A stretch of 64,000 bases of DNA, taken from positions 48,229,116-48,293,115 of the forward strand of contig NC_088301.1 of NCBI RefSeq assembly GCF_032854445.1. Direction: 5' to 3'. The DNA is from Liolophura sinensis. Taxonomy: Eukaryota > Mollusca > Polyplacophora > Chitonida > Chitonidae. The translations under genes and the position numbers were made by a program. Under the pieces are notes generated by a model. That model worked only from the letters and a program-made list of their open reading frames with translations, was not told the origin of the DNA and searched no databases. Position 1 is the first letter of the stretch; each line of letters starts with the position of its first letter. Positions 1 to 12,190 of this stretch are shown here, piece after piece.

Positions 1-271
1 CCGCAGCGTTGCAAATCAGCGGTACGTGCTAAAACCTTCCAGTAACACCACTGATTAAGTGTCACAACGGACAGTACTAATATTACCATTAACAATTCAG
101 GTATAATTAGTGAGAGGCCTACTCTCCTAAAGGTCGGGTAATAAGTACATTCTGAAATAAACCTATGCATTTATAATTAAATGATGAAGGTCAGTATCAG
201 ATAAGGTTCCAAGGGTATCCATGTAAAAATGTAGTGATAACGAGTATTAAATTTCTTCGTCAGCGAATTAA

Positions 272-533
272 TTTATTTATTTATTTATTTGATTGGTGTT
301 TTACGCCGAATATTTCACTTATACGACGGCGACCAGCATTATGGTGGGTGGAAACCGGGCAGAGCCCGGGGGAAACCCACGACCATCCGCAGGTTGCTGG
401 CAGACCTTCCCACTTACGGCCGGAGAGGAAGCCAGCATGAGCTGGACTTGAACTCACAGCGACCGCATTGGTGAGAGGCTCCTGGATCATTACGCTGCGC
501 TAGCGCGCTAACCGACTGAGCCACGGAGGCCCC
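272..533 (-). mobile_element. Full-length tRNA-derived SINE (type A)
   Basis: The element reads right to left. The 5' head at 512-523 is a tRNA-like A box (TGGCTCAGTCGG on the minus strand), a B-box-like GAGTTCAAGTCC follows, then a conserved core with a GC-rich stem (GGGCAGAGCCC), and a tail of repeated AAAT at 272-290. A 14-bp target-site duplication, CGTCAGCGAATTAA, lies perfectly on both sides (258-271 and 534-547), which fixes both ends. Pol III transcription and LINE-supplied reverse transcription are inferred from the structure. The core looks like the shared core of metazoan SINEs (MetaSINE-like), from memory only. The intact duplication suggests fairly recent insertion. Short ORFs across it are not genes. 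Confidence 0.88.
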
Positions 534-547
534 CGTCAGCGAATTAA

Positions 548-2754
548 GCGCAGGCATATAATTATATGCTGACAATACATGACGCTGTTGAATTCAAACA
601 GACATTTATCTCATTTGCTTTTCATGCACATGCGGGATCACATTATAAGTATACGCTTCACAAAAACTGTATTCCGAATATAACATAACAGAATCGAAAA
701 AGTTGTATCCCTTCATATAGGTAATATAGTTTAATAATACAGCCCACCATACCATACAAACATTTAACTGGATTTAATTCAAAAGAAAAAATTACATTTT
801 AGAGACAGTCTTCATTCTCCTGATGCTCCCATCAATTTTACATGGTATTTTGCTTTGAAAATATCGTTTATCCGGTTATGAAATGGACTAATGGTAATTA
901 GGAATAAGATTACTAATATCCGTTACTGAATTTACATGCACTAAGGTAACCGAAATCTTAAGGAGAATTTATACAGAGAACAAGCGCATTACGGCTCGAA
1001 TGAGTGTTGCCCAAAGACAAAAACTGTATCGATGACTCCTTAACCAGAATCATGAGAGGTGCCAGTTGTATCTGGAAAAGAAAAGACTTAAGTATCCACG
1101 AGACAATGTAGAAGGTAAGTGGCAATGTATTACTAGCCAGCCCCCAAGACAACAGAGAAATCAGCGGAAATAGTGGAAATTGAAAAAAACTTAACTATCG
1201 GGCAAGGTAAAAATATTAACAAGTATCACCAATATATCGCCTCGATCGTGTAACCTTCCAACTCTCAAGGAGGAATATTGAAAAACATGGGTCATCAATC
1301 AAGCCCAGTAAGGCAATTCAACTATCACAGTATCGTTCAGAACAGCGTGTATTTCTTTCTTACAGTGCCAGCTTTGCAAAACAATCTGCCCGAATAAGTA
1401 TTGTATAAAACACCAATCAAATAAATAACCACAATAACGATTCAGATGACACTCTGATGCATTCCTGTAGGATAACAAAGGGGTCTTCGGTTATAGGATA
1501 GGATAATACACGTACAGGGATTTTATTTTTATGACTCTACCACTTTCCTTTACATTTCTATACAGGTATAGTAATAGCAATTTTTCTTATTTCACAGCCA
1601 GTGGAGGAGAAAAGTGTTTTGCAAGGAAGATCTCTCCAAAACACAGAAATAATGAGACAGCGAGACCAAATGAAAGCCAAGACGAAAGAAGTCCACAAGT
1701 TTAGAATGGTATACGTATGTACAAATCACAAAGTCTACCTGCGCATAAAAACACGTAAGCTACTGCGCTTCTGGCCTATCACGGGCTCAGTGAACCGGTG
1801 AGAAAGCCATTAAAATGCCATTTTGCCCCTATGAACAAAATTCGAGAGAGATACCAAATCAGCAGAGGTAATCCAAAACAAAGACTAAGCAAACTGGTGG
1901 AAGTAATGTGGGAAAAACTGATGAGAAATAGTAAGGGCTTTTGCGTGTAGCACAATGTCATAGGATTATGCATGTGTAACTTGTGAGAACTACAAGTGTA
2001 CAGCATAAGCATTTGTGAAAGAGAGCTGGGGAAACAGTTGTGTCAGTCCAACAGTGAGTAGGACAAAAAACCAGCGATACTGACAACTTATTTGAAGGTT
2101 TTGGCACTTCCAAAACAGTCACTGAAATAATAGAGAGTGTACTTGATCAGTTTCCGGCCAGTACGGCGAAGCTCAAGCGACATGATTTCAATGTACGGTG
2201 GCAGTTTTCTATGTTCCTTAGAATTCTACAAGATGTGCAAGGAAATTAATGTTTTGTCCACGTTGAATTTTAAGTATTGTTATTACTCTGACGTCCAGTT
2301 TGTACAGCATGCTAAGAGAACATTAAGTAGGCTGTTTCACAAAATAAAACCCTCTAAAGTATAGCGGGCTTTCTGCAGCAATCCCAATGGAAGAATATAA
2401 ATTATTAAATTATTGTGTATAAATAACAAAAAAGATGATAATTTCTTTTTCATTTTTGTTTTTACCAGATATGCAGAGGAAGGGCGATAACTCTCACAAC
2501 AGACAGTGGCAGCAAACCAACATCTCATGAATGCGTCTGATGGTTTGGGCTTTAAGCAGACATTCGTTTTCTGATAGAAGTTGATTTAAGCCTATTTTTC
2601 GTCAATTAATAAATAGACGTTCAAAAAATGTGAATGATAACACTTTTAAAACTGGATTTGTTTCCTCCTAGCTACGTGACTAAGGTTTTTGGACTATTTT
2701 TCAACATCTACAACAAAAGGTGGACTGTGCATCAGCGAGGGGGTGTTTTGTTTT
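548..2754. other. No gene recognised
   Basis: AT-rich DNA with only short chance ORFs. The longest, at 1601-1801 (+), is preceded by an acceptor-like TTTCACAG but encodes no recognisable motif. I see no RNA gene or clear repeat boundary here. Confidence 0.5.
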
Positions 2755-3000
2755 AATGTTATGTTAAATGTGACGGCAACACAGCACCATAAGTAATTCT
2801 AGACATCTTGTTTAGCTAATTCTGCTTCAGCCGTGTTGCTATCCATGGGATGTGCAATCTGCAACTATTTAAGCATTTACACGAACAGAATAAAATCTTA
2901 ACTCAAGTAAATCGACAAAAAGCCGTATTTCACGAGTTATGTGTGACCATTATCTCACGGTTGTCTCTGCTATAGTAAACTCTTTGTGCTGTAGTCGTTT
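2755..3000 (+). repeat. Interspersed repeat IR1, diverged copy
   Basis: This is a copy of an unnamed family seen many times in the window. Its landmarks in order are 'ATTCTAGACCAGTGAC', 'TAATTCTGCTTAAGCC', 'ACAGAATAAAACCCTGACT', 'TATTTCACCGGTTACGTGTG' and 'TATCACACTGTCGCGGCTGC'. The copy here is diverged but keeps the order. It may be the 3' end of a LINE or a SINE; no coding part is seen. Confidence 0.6.
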
Positions 3001-3099
3001 ATATTATATTCTGTTTTGTATTTTTGTTGTGAGGAATTTGCTGCCTATATGTACATTGGTTAATGATATAGCGAATTCTAGAATGCATGGTAGGACATG

Positions 3100-5150
3100 C
3101 TGAAAACTTTTTGATTATGATTCTGTGTACACTATAGCGTTATTAGACACATGAAGCAGAGTGAGTCTGTGACAGAGAACTCTCTGTCCATATTTACAAG
3201 AGAATACTTCCTCGCAATACGCACTGTAAAACGTAAAAACTTTAGAGTGATGGTATTTGGAGGAATAACCCTGACAGACAAGTTTTTGAAGTAATAACTT
3301 GTGACATTGATTGAAATAGTCACATAACACCCAGGGCCTAACAAGTGCTGCTATAGGCGAGATATGTACACGCCATATGCAGGTCCCTACTGTATGTAAT
3401 GCTATGTCCAAGTAACGATTATTTACAATGTCAAAATTGAAACTATCCCTGTTGTCGTAAATCGTGCGCGAGAGGAAACCCTTTTGGTCTTTACACAAAT
3501 GTAGGTCCAGATCAGATGTACCATCTACATATATTATTAGTCGTATTCATATGAGACATAGGGCAACCAGAAGGGTGGCACAATGTGTACCCATCGGAAT
3601 ACCTATACACTTTTGATATATGGTTTCACCCGAATTTCACATAGATGTTATTTAATGCGAAATTCTAGTAACTCGATGAGCAACAAAACACCCCATGAAT
3701 GATAATCCTTGGTATGTAGTGGAACTGAAGAGGGCTTTGTTGTCTTTGGCGTTAACGTTGATGTAGCAGTGACCAGTTTTATTAAGTGACCACTTTTTAA
3801 ACACCGATGCCAGTAATGATGAAAAGCTATGAATTAAATCTTTGCAAGGAATAATAGTATACAACGTAAAGTGGAGATGTCTTTATACGGTTTATGTATT
3901 TAAGCGCCTAAGCGTCAGTAAGACCCATGGAGTATCCACATTTACTCCAGACGCCTGAAGTTTTTGCAATTGCACAAAGGTACTTTTTCCAAAAATACTG
4001 TACTTCTTGTAGTGCCTTCTTCAAGTGAGTATATATAAGTTTCGTGGTACAGCTTCTTGTCCCTGCAATAAGGAGAGATTTGTATTGGAGATTTTTCCAT
4101 TTTTGGAATCTAGTAAAATTTGGATATATTATTGTGATGGGAAGGTATGGATAAACTCTTCGATTTAAAAAAGACTGATGGTTTTTAGCCTAGATTATAG
4201 CTCGTCATAGAATACTTTGATGCTGCGGCAGTCGTTATAGTTATATTCAGTTCCTCTAGATGGATCTGATAGCAATATTTCTTTATTATAATATTATTAG
4301 GAGCTTTGTCCTGGGAACAATAGCTTATGTTTTCTGACGGTCATCAAGTATCTTTTGCACGTAGGATCCGTCAGAACTTGTTTGGCTGTCCCATGACTTT
4401 TAGTATTGATATGGTGGATCCATACACGACTCGTTTCTTTACTAACTCATACCTATAGAGTCAAAATTCTACCCTCTCTCGTTTACATCATTTCGTTGAC
4501 AAAGTTTTGAAGGACCGGAAGGACAATTTACTTATCGGCTGTCATATTTATGTTTATCGGCTCTCTATACTTTGAACCCCTCACAAGCCGACCTCGTAGA
4601 TCATCACTATTTACAATATTAATGTGACCAGTTTTGAAATGTTTACATAGATGATAAGTAAAGTCTGACGATTCATGATCATAACTGTATCTATCAGATG
4701 TATAATCAGATCTCAAAATCCTTAACTGCTTTCGTGTAATTAAATATCTTGGAAACGATTGCTTTAGTAGACCTACAATGGGAGGAAATGCAAGAGGGGC
4801 TCTCGTATTTTGAAATAATTCGGCAAAGCATTGCGAACCTCTGGATTATTTAAAATTCGTAGTATGTTGCTTAAATCAAGACCCCTATCCAGGTAGGCTG
4901 CATTAATTTTAGGAAAGGTGTATTGTAGCAGCCTGAACCGTTCTGAATGGTTGATGAAGTCGAAATATGATATGTTTTACCGTACACGGATCACATGGGG
5001 TCGTCCAGAAAGTGTAGAAGTGAATGTTACCTCTCTAACCAATTTACTCAGTTTTTTGAGAGGAAGTGCTTATAAGATTGTACGTATAGCGTGCATGCTG
5101 TTCGTTGATTTAGACAAGCCTAACACTTACGTTGCTGTGAATCTGTAGAA
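3100..5150 (-). mobile_element. Degenerate Penelope-like reverse transcriptase copy
   Basis: Minus-strand reading gives pieces of one RT ORF. At 3115-3498 is the C-terminal part, with 'SRTIYDNRDSFNFDIVNN', then 'FNQCHKLLLQKLVCQGYS' and 'KYGQ'. This is the end of a widespread animal RT family whose order (palm, a 'YDKRDxFxFxIVN' stretch, then an 'LLxxKLxxQGYxxxK' tail) resembles Penelope-like elements. At 3652-3864 is an upstream palm-side piece ('SLNKTGHCYINVN'). At about 4740-5100 is an N-terminal extension that matches the copy at 33-34.7 kb. The frame breaks repeatedly, so this is a dead copy. Penelope affiliation is inference; RT homology is firmer. Confidence 0.65.
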
Positions 5151-5884
5151 TCGTGTGGTGGCTGTTACGTTGGCAATCCCCATAACAAGATGTTCGCTTA
5201 TTAGCAACTGTGTTTACCTGGCTGATTTTATGTGGTCATTGACCCTTTGTTGTTACTTTTAGTGGTCTTTCCAATATACTGTAGACCACACTTTTAGCCT
5301 TAAAGCCAAATAAATACAACATATGATAATGTACAACTAAGGTTAACGTAAGAATGAACTCACTATGATTTACCAGGCAGAGATGAACTGAAGTTATTTG
5401 AGATGTTGTGGACATGTTAGACAGGTATTATGTCCACATTAAACCTTTGTACGGAAAGAAGACATTTTCGTGAAATGAAGTATGGTGTCAAGATATGACT
5501 TTGAATTAATGGATCTTACCCATTTACTACGTATAATTCCTCTCTTGACTGGTTCACAAGCTTTGGTGTTAAACAAGCAGACGGCACGTGGTCATGACGT
5601 CAGACTTCCTCTTCAGACTTTGCACTCGACCATGGACTTTATAAAGTTAATTGGTCTTCAACATATTATGCATATAGTTGTATTCCTACGTGAAGAACTA
5701 AAGGTCTGCTATAATACGGGGAGCGCAGTTAGTACCCACCGAGACACCTATACATTCTGTTGACGTATCGCGTTGTCGATTTTCATGTTTACGTGTTATT
5801 AATCACAAATTCGAGAAATTCTGTAAACCGTGAGACAGCTGTAGAATGATAACCTGAGTAGGGTTTGGAATTAAAAAAGTCATT
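5151..5884. other. No gene recognised
   Basis: A 93-codon ORF at 5482-5763 (+) has no motif I recognise and no splice context that would make it an exon. It is treated as chance. Confidence 0.5.
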
Positions 5885-6130
5885 TTGAATAATTCTGGAC
5901 CAGTGATATCTAAAAAATTACAACTAACATCGGTGCATCTTTTTTACCTAATTCTGCTTAAGTTACAGTGCTAAAGTATTTAATCCTATACCGTAACAAT
6001 CAAAAGGAAACCCAAATTGAGGTAAGCTGACAAATGGTCGGATTTCACACGGTTACGAGTGACCATGTTTGAAATTAGAGTGTGTGTATTGAAATTTACT
6101 TTGTTGGCTTTTATTTGTGATGTTATATTG
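5885..6130 (+). repeat. Interspersed repeat IR1 copy
   Basis: Landmarks are present in order: 'AATTCTGGACCAGTGA', 'CTAATTCTGCTTAAG', 'GAGGTAAGCTGACAAATGG' and 'TTTCACACGGTTACGAGTG'. Confidence 0.65.
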
Positions 6131-6289
6131 ATGATATGCGATTATGAGTACTAGAATATAGAAGTCTACAGCTTAACGAGTAAAAACAGTGCAGGAAGGA
6201 TGAGTCACATGCCTTTTGGCAGTTTACCCCATGGTTTGATTCTAACATTTCATGGAGCAACTTAGTCGCTCCAAAGCACTGTCTATGAC

Positions 6290-7260
6290 ACAAGCAGATA
6301 CAGATAAAAATACAGAAATGTTAATAACAATACAGCATAAAGTGTAATACCAGAGCAGTGACCACAGTGTAATATTTGGCAAATGGTCACTCATATTAAC
6401 ATATGATAACTTTTCAATTTACCTCAGTTAGGGATTTATTCCAACTGTTTATGTATATGCCTAAAACGTAACAACTTATACACCCCCGAGCACCTAACAG
6501 TAGCAATTATTATGCGTCTCTAGTCTGGAAGCATTCAAAATGCTTTATTGTCATCACATTTAGCATACAATCGCAGGTCAAGAATTACTCAAAATGGCGT
6601 GCTATCACATGTAAGAAACAATAACACGAAAACAAGACCAGCATTAGGCGATGCTTTTTCACTTGATTGCTTAGTAAGTGTGATACGTTTTGCCAATTTA
6701 CCTAAGTGAGATTTTATTGTTCATGCAAATTCTTACAAAGTAGCAACTTATAGCATGGCTTAAGCACAATTAGATAAAAAAATGTTCGTTTTAATTTACG
6801 TCACTGGTCCAGTGCCTCATGGAAAATGTTTTGTTGTCATCAGTTTTATAAAAGCATTGCAGTGTAATTAAGACGTACAGCATAGAGAGGTAACCAGCGA
6901 CGATAGTTGACAAATGGTCAACAGTAGCAAATCACATCCCCCTAGCACCATGACTAATGTAGAATCAGGTAAACAAAAAATGCAGTGATGTGGGCGGCAA
7001 CTATCCAGACGTCATTAGTCTGGAATTACTTAGAATGTTTCGTTTTCATCTAGTTTAACATACAATAACATTAAAAGAATACAAAGGAACCAGGCCAAAA
7101 GTAGAATTATGGTTCACACAGGAATACAAAATAATTAAGACGTAGGAGCATAGAGAGAAAAGCCAAAGCAGCGACGAGGGTGTGATAGCTGATAAATGGT
7201 CACACGTGATCGGTGAAATACGGTCGTAACTCAGATAGGGTTCCATTTTAACCAAGTGGC
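6290..7260 (-). repeat. Cluster of about four IR1 copies in minus orientation
   Basis: Four diverged copies follow each other at intervals of roughly 200-300 bp. Each has the reversed landmarks 'GCATAGAGAG' or 'GCATAAAG', then 'AGCAG...GACGA', then 'ACAAATGGTCAC', then 'CAGATAGGG'-like sequence. A flanking 'AGTCTGGAAGCATTC...TTTAGCATACAAT' block also repeats at about 6520, 6820 and 7015. The spacing suggests local tandem duplication as well as dispersal. Confidence 0.6.
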
Positions 7261-8124
7261 ATATCTATTAAGCCTCGGCCCACATAGCTTTCGAGTTTTC
7301 TAGTGACGTAAGGGAGGTAATGCAATGATTTACCGGTTTTCTGACGATCTAGTGCAATTTCAGTCTGTGATTTCAGTCTATGGAGCTAGTGACATTCACG
7401 GCCCAGACAGCAAATCATACTGTCTTAATCTCCTTAAGTAAAGTCTGCATGTATATCTAAAAAGTCGAGGCATCGCTCAGTCCAATGGGTTTTACACGGA
7501 TTGCATTTTTCCCAACAGTCATGGCTGTGCGGCTTCTATTTGATTACACAGAAATGTCAAGTGGATGCCTTATGGGCGCATTGATTGACGAACATGAATG
7601 TTCGATAGAAAAGACTACAGATTACATTTTATTTTTCTCTACAATGTATAAAAACTTCAACCTAGCATGACTACGTGTATATACTCCCGAAATATAGCCA
7701 GTTGTATTGTGTAAAGGCGAGAGTTCGGCCTAAATATTTCTCCACTTTACATACTATGACTCTCTCTTCATGTAAATTTAAGTGGACCCAGGGATACCAA
7801 CGAGCCCGTCTCGCGTTTATCCATATCTGTGGTTACCATGCCTCCCTAATATCCGGTTTCTCTATATCCAGTGTATTAGGAGGTATAACTTCCTGTATGG
7901 GGCACACAGTTGTTTTTACATATGCACCTTTTTGTCTTTGGTGGATTCTTACACGGAGTGGTGAGGATATGCAGCGCCTCACCAAGTTAATTTTCGCGGT
8001 TGCCATAGAGACCAGATTGATACTTTCGCCATATCCACTGTATTAACAGTTAAAATGTTCTGTCATTTCCGCATTGCATTCTCCAATGTTTTGCATTTGC
8101 AGTTTTGAATTGTAAACTGAATTT
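7261..8124. other. No gene recognised
   Basis: A 123-codon ORF at 7675-8046 (+) is hydrophobic in parts but shows no family motif and no conserved splice structure. A single hairpin arm (AAGGGAGGTAATG) lies near 7310. Confidence 0.45.
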
Positions 8125-8400
8125 TGATTGAAAACTGTTGACTGCTTCCTCTTTACATTATTCCTGCCTAATTTCGTACGTTTTAGTAATTGGCCTTGCG
8201 ATTCTTGGTTAAGGGCTGCCATTTTTGGTTAGGGCTGGAATACGCATGTCTGTTTTGAAGCAATTTATATACTTTCTTAGTTCTTTGTTAGTTTGTGCTT
8301 TTCGCCTTTTTGGGAATTGGGCCTTGTGATAATTTGACTCGGAACGTTCATTTTGGTTGAAGGCTGGTATACGAATATCTGTTTTAACGCATATATTAAA
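8125..8400 (+). mobile_element. 3' terminal fragment of the Penelope-like family
   Basis: This matches the 3' end carried by the RT copies at 18.2-18.6 and 33.1-33.4 kb. Shared blocks are 'CTGTTGACTG', 'TACTTTCTTAGTTCTTTG', 'GTTTGTG', 'TTTGGGAATTG' and 'CTGGTATACGAATATCTGTT'. A second partial copy of the last block at 8215-8260 gives an internal repeat. No RT coding sequence remains. Confidence 0.65.
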
Positions 8401-8411
8401 CACACAAAGCT

Positions 8412-8413
<2 letters not shown>

Positions 8414-8490
<77 letters not shown>
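8414..8490. repeat. TA microsatellite
   Basis: Nearly pure TA repeat with one interruption near 8443. It directly follows the 3' end of the retroelement fragment at 8125-8400, so it may have grown from that element's tail. Confidence 0.95.
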
Positions 8491-8493
<3 letters not shown>

Positions 8494-9640
8494 TAACTAT
8501 TACCACTATATTTCACGCCATTTGGTTGTCATGGTAACTTACTTGATAGGTTTGAAAGTAATCCCGGAGCAAAACAAATTTAAGTGGCTTTCAAAAACAG
8601 ACAATTTTATCACTTTTTGACTGAGAGTGAACTAAGTTACCGGGATACACCAACGCATAATATATTGGGCAATATTAACCAATTACTGCTACAGCACTCT
8701 CCTATTCTCGTCAAACCTAAATCTATCAAGTGCTCATGTGTAATCTATATAAACACGGACCCTTGGCCTTTTACTGATTAAGGTTATCCGTGTTGTGACA
8801 ACTGTGCTCTTCTAATCTCCGCCACTTTATACGTTCCACTATTCTCGTCAGACAAAGACCGTAGTCCTATAGCCTATCTAGAGCAATAGGGTTATGGGGT
8901 CTGCCATATACAGTGATGTTCGACTAATATGTACAGTGCTATTGTGCCGTACACGCGGATTATTAGGTGGCTTAAAATATATACATGTATTTCCGGGTTG
9001 GGTTGAAGGGGATGCGAATCAGACAAACATTTGGTAGTTAGTCTTTATGTATACTGAGTGGGTAAATCGGGTCACATAAACACGTAGAGGTAGGAGTATG
9101 CTTGGGTCATGGGCGTTTCCTAACTGTTAACAGCGTGTTCCATGAGCTACTGTGTTGGCTATACATGCAGACTAGGTCACTAAGTGGCAAATCGAACTGA
9201 CAGCCGGCGCTAGGATCTACATAGCCTATTTCTCCTTTTTTGGCCGGGGAATTTGTGCTGGGCCTAAACCAGCGCCCTCAAAAGTGTTTTAGAAGGCAAA
9301 TAATATGATCGTAAACTATTGCTATGTTGAAACTTACATTTTTCTAGCAAACCTTGCCAAAAAACCTTAAAACGCATAGCTCTTAATGGAATTCTCATAA
9401 TCAGATAAAATGAGTACCGGTAATTTAGTACCGTGGATGATAGTTTAGATCAAATGGAGTACGTTTATCTCCCTGGCCGGGTCGCCTTAAACTCAAATCA
9501 TAAAGACGTAAACAACAGACTTGTCTTACCTTATCTCAAACGAAGTGAAGAAGACATTTATGCTATAGCACTAAAATTCCAATGTGTTTAACATAGTAAT
9601 ATTGACACAATGCTTTTCGGACAGCTATGACACAGTGTTT
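8491..9640. other. No gene recognised
   Basis: Unique-looking sequence with only short ORFs. Nothing conserved was found on either strand. Confidence 0.45.
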
Positions 9641-9650
9641 TCTGTTTTTG

Positions 9651-9802
9651 GCTCGGAAAATTGGGATTTCCTAAACTTGAGTAACAGATCCGCGACACTC
9701 CTCGAATTCAGGTCATATGTTGTCAGTAGTTTCTTTTCTGAAAATTGTGAATCGAGCGAAATGTGCTTCAATTGTGTGACATTCCCTCAATTCCGAACAT
9801 AT
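9651..9802 (+). repeat. Type 2 stem-loop, two diverged copies
   Basis: The first copy (9651-9712) has 'CTCGGAAAATTGGGATT' and 'CGACACTCCTCGAATTC'. The second (9731-9802) has 'TGTGACATTCCCTCAATTCCG'-like sequence. Stems are weak. Confidence 0.55.
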
Positions 9803-9951
9803 AGAAGTTGTCGATAATCACAACATTTTGTTCCTTTCTACATTGTTTAATAAACTACTGCCGTCTTTCTAACATTTGACACATAGTACGTTTTCAGTTG
9901 TGGGAAAAGATATTCCCTTCCTGAAGGCTTTGTCAGTTATGAGCAACCTTA

Positions 9952-10006
9952 TGGTCAAAGGGAGGGAAGCCTGTCGACTTTAGCAGGCTTATTTCCCTTT
10001 GTAGCC
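9952..10006 (+). repeat. Type 1 stem-loop
   Basis: Left arm TGGTCAAAGGGAGGGAAG pairs with TATTTCCCTTTGTAGCC. An inner GCCTG/CAGGC stem extends the hairpin. Confidence 0.65.
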
Positions 10007-10335
10007 GATCGCTAGGTTGTAACAAGGGTCATGAGGAGTGGCCAATGAAAAAATGGCGAACTGAAAAAAACAATCCAAACTCTTCTACGTTTGGGATATT
10101 ACACTAAGAAATCACCGTATGCACCCAACGCGAGTTCAGCAAGAATCAATGATAACAAGACAAATGTATATAGGCCTATGCATGTTTTTGTTTTATGCTT
10201 TTTTGTTTTTGTTATCATCGAATTAACCTTTTGTCAATGACATTCACACTGTCAGTTACATTAGCGCAATGGCAATGCAAAAGAATACAGGACAGAGTAA
10301 CATTCATTTTAAAGAAAATTGTCACGGAAAATTGT

Positions 10336-10396
10336 ATGGAATTGGAAAATTAGACGACTTCTGGTACCAATTTGCTACATTTCTCAAATTCCGATG
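10336..10396 (+). repeat. Type 2 stem-loop, diverged
   Basis: 'ATGGAATTGGAAAAT' followed by 'TTTGCTACATTTCTCAAATT' and 'CCGATG'. It lies inside the 102-bp sequence that is repeated after the assembly gap. Confidence 0.45.
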
Positions 10397-10446
10397 AACA
10401 GCAAAAGAGCTTTTCGCACCTTTATCTGACACCAAACACTGGCTTG
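10345..10446 (+). repeat. 102-bp direct repeat, left of gap
   Basis: Identical base for base to 10653-10754 on the other side of the run of N. This is best read as the same sequence at two contig ends. Confidence 0.95.
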
Positions 10447-10646
10447 NNNNNNNNNNNNNNNNNNNNNNNNNNNNNNNNNNNNNNNNNNNNNNNNNNNNNN
10501 NNNNNNNNNNNNNNNNNNNNNNNNNNNNNNNNNNNNNNNNNNNNNNNNNNNNNNNNNNNNNNNNNNNNNNNNNNNNNNNNNNNNNNNNNNNNNNNNNNNN
10601 NNNNNNNNNNNNNNNNNNNNNNNNNNNNNNNNNNNNNNNNNNNNNN
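10447..10646. other. Assembly gap of exactly 200 N
   Basis: A round-number run of unknown bases, typical of a scaffold gap of unknown or nominal length. Translated ORFs that span it are meaningless. Confidence 0.99.
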
Positions 10647-10652
10647 GAATTT

Positions 10653-10754
10653 GAAAATTAGACGACTTCTGGTACCAATTTGCTACATTTCTCAAATTCC
10701 GATGAACAGCAAAAGAGCTTTTCGCACCTTTATCTGACACCAAACACTGGCTTG
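10653..10754 (+). repeat. 102-bp direct repeat, right of gap
   Basis: Exact copy of 10345-10446. The sequence beyond it continues uniquely. Confidence 0.95.
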
Positions 10755-11139
10755 CCCAACAAAAAATTGTTAATATATAATGGTTTGTGTCAAATGCAAT
10801 GGCTTGAGGTGCCAAGTGAAGTTAATCATTTGACAGGCTTTATTCACTGAATGTGTACGTGGAACACGAGAAAACGCAAAATTCCGCATCACATTTGCTA
10901 CAATGTGGAGATACAGACATATATTGGCCTCCAGACATTTGATCAAACTTTTTAAAAAATATATATTGATATCATGATGGTTTCACAAAACTTTCTTTCG
11001 TAAATTGCATTTAACCTGGATACTTCCAAAAACTGTCACATGAACTTTGTTTTCTCGTAGTCTTGTTGAAAGCTTGTAGAGTGTCGTTATTATCAAGAGA
11101 AGGTATTATCTCCTGTGAGTGAGACAGGAACCTTTCTCA

Positions 11140-11205
11140 GAGAGCTGGGGAAACATCGGATTTGTGGATCAAATCTGCTGGATTTCCTGAATTCCAATAG
11201 CATTG
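11140..11205 (+). repeat. Type 2 stem-loop
   Basis: 'AGAGCTGGGGAAACATCGG' then 'AAATCTGCTGGATTTCCTG' and 'AATTCC'. A diverged copy. Confidence 0.5.
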
Positions 11206-11349
11206 AAATGCTGTATTTTGTGGTCTTGCGTGTACGACACATTTTGAAAACTTATTCAAAACGTACAGTCAATTCTATGTACATTTGTTTGAATTAACAA
11301 GGAGAGTTCATGGAAGCAGAACACGTGTCATTAAATTGGACGCCTTTCA

Positions 11350-11407
11350 TGGTCAAAGGGAGGTAATGCCCTTACAAGCAATGCAAGCTTATGTCCCCTT
11401 TGATCAT
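11350..11407 (+). repeat. Type 1 stem-loop
   Basis: ATGGTCAAAGGGAGGTAATG pairs with CTTATGTCCCCTTTGATCAT over about 20 bp. Confidence 0.75.
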
Positions 11408-11689
11408 GTATGCATTATTTCCGTCCTCGAAGAATTAAACCAGAGCCGATTGTCCGCAAGTTAAGCGAGGCAAAAATTATTTATACAACTTTAATCTTCA
11501 CACAAACTAAATGAAAGCTTATTCTGGGCTAAAATGGTCCTAGGCTTAAGTCCTGAGACACTTTTTACAACTAAACACTCTCTTGCCATGAAAGTGCACT
11601 GCTCACTGCTCAGGTTTTTCTCTCTATGCTGCACATTGCGATCATTAATCGCAAGAATAATTTCTATTACCACGTTCAGCAAAAAACAA

Positions 11690-11790
11690 CAATTACAAAA
11701 AGTATATAAAGGAAGAAACTAGAACGGAATCACGTAGAGAGAAGCAGTTTTTATTTTCAATAATGCTGGAAAGACCAGCTGAATAATGCT
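11690..11790 (-). mobile_element. Short 3' fragment of the Penelope-like family
   Basis: 'AAAGTATATAAAGGA' and 'GGAATCACGTAGAGAGAAGC' match the reversed 3' region found at 30.1 and 33.2 kb. Confidence 0.5.
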
Positions 11791-12190
11791 CCAGGGGCGT
11801 GAAAGCCTTTGTGTTTACATTGTAATCATAAACCAGTATTTCAGCCGTGCTTTTAATTACACCTGTTCCAACGTGGCTACGTTAATTAACGTCCAATGCA
11901 TGTTTAGCCCCTACCTCTAGGTTAGGTGGGAATTATGAAACAGAGCGATAAACTAACCGAGACACTTCGATTATATTTACTCACAACAGAATTACACCGT
12001 TATTTCACCCTTTATTGAAATCGTCATACAGCACATAGGATCTAACAGATGCCACGATATATATGCACGTCAAATGTAGCTAGAAGACAGTTGATATCTT
12101 GTGGTAGTCGGGTTTGTTGTTTTTTGTTTGTTTTGTTCTGTTTTTTTGTTTTTTGTCTGTTTTTATTTTTTGTTTTTTTTGTTTCATCTT

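Noticed and set aside
500-533. tRNA gene on the minus strand
   Set aside because: It is the tRNA-like head of a SINE with target duplications, not a free tRNA gene.
7675-8046. 123-codon ORF
   Set aside because: No family motif and no exon borders in frame.
10372-10815. ORFs spanning the N run on both strands
   Set aside because: They are open only because N is translated as X.
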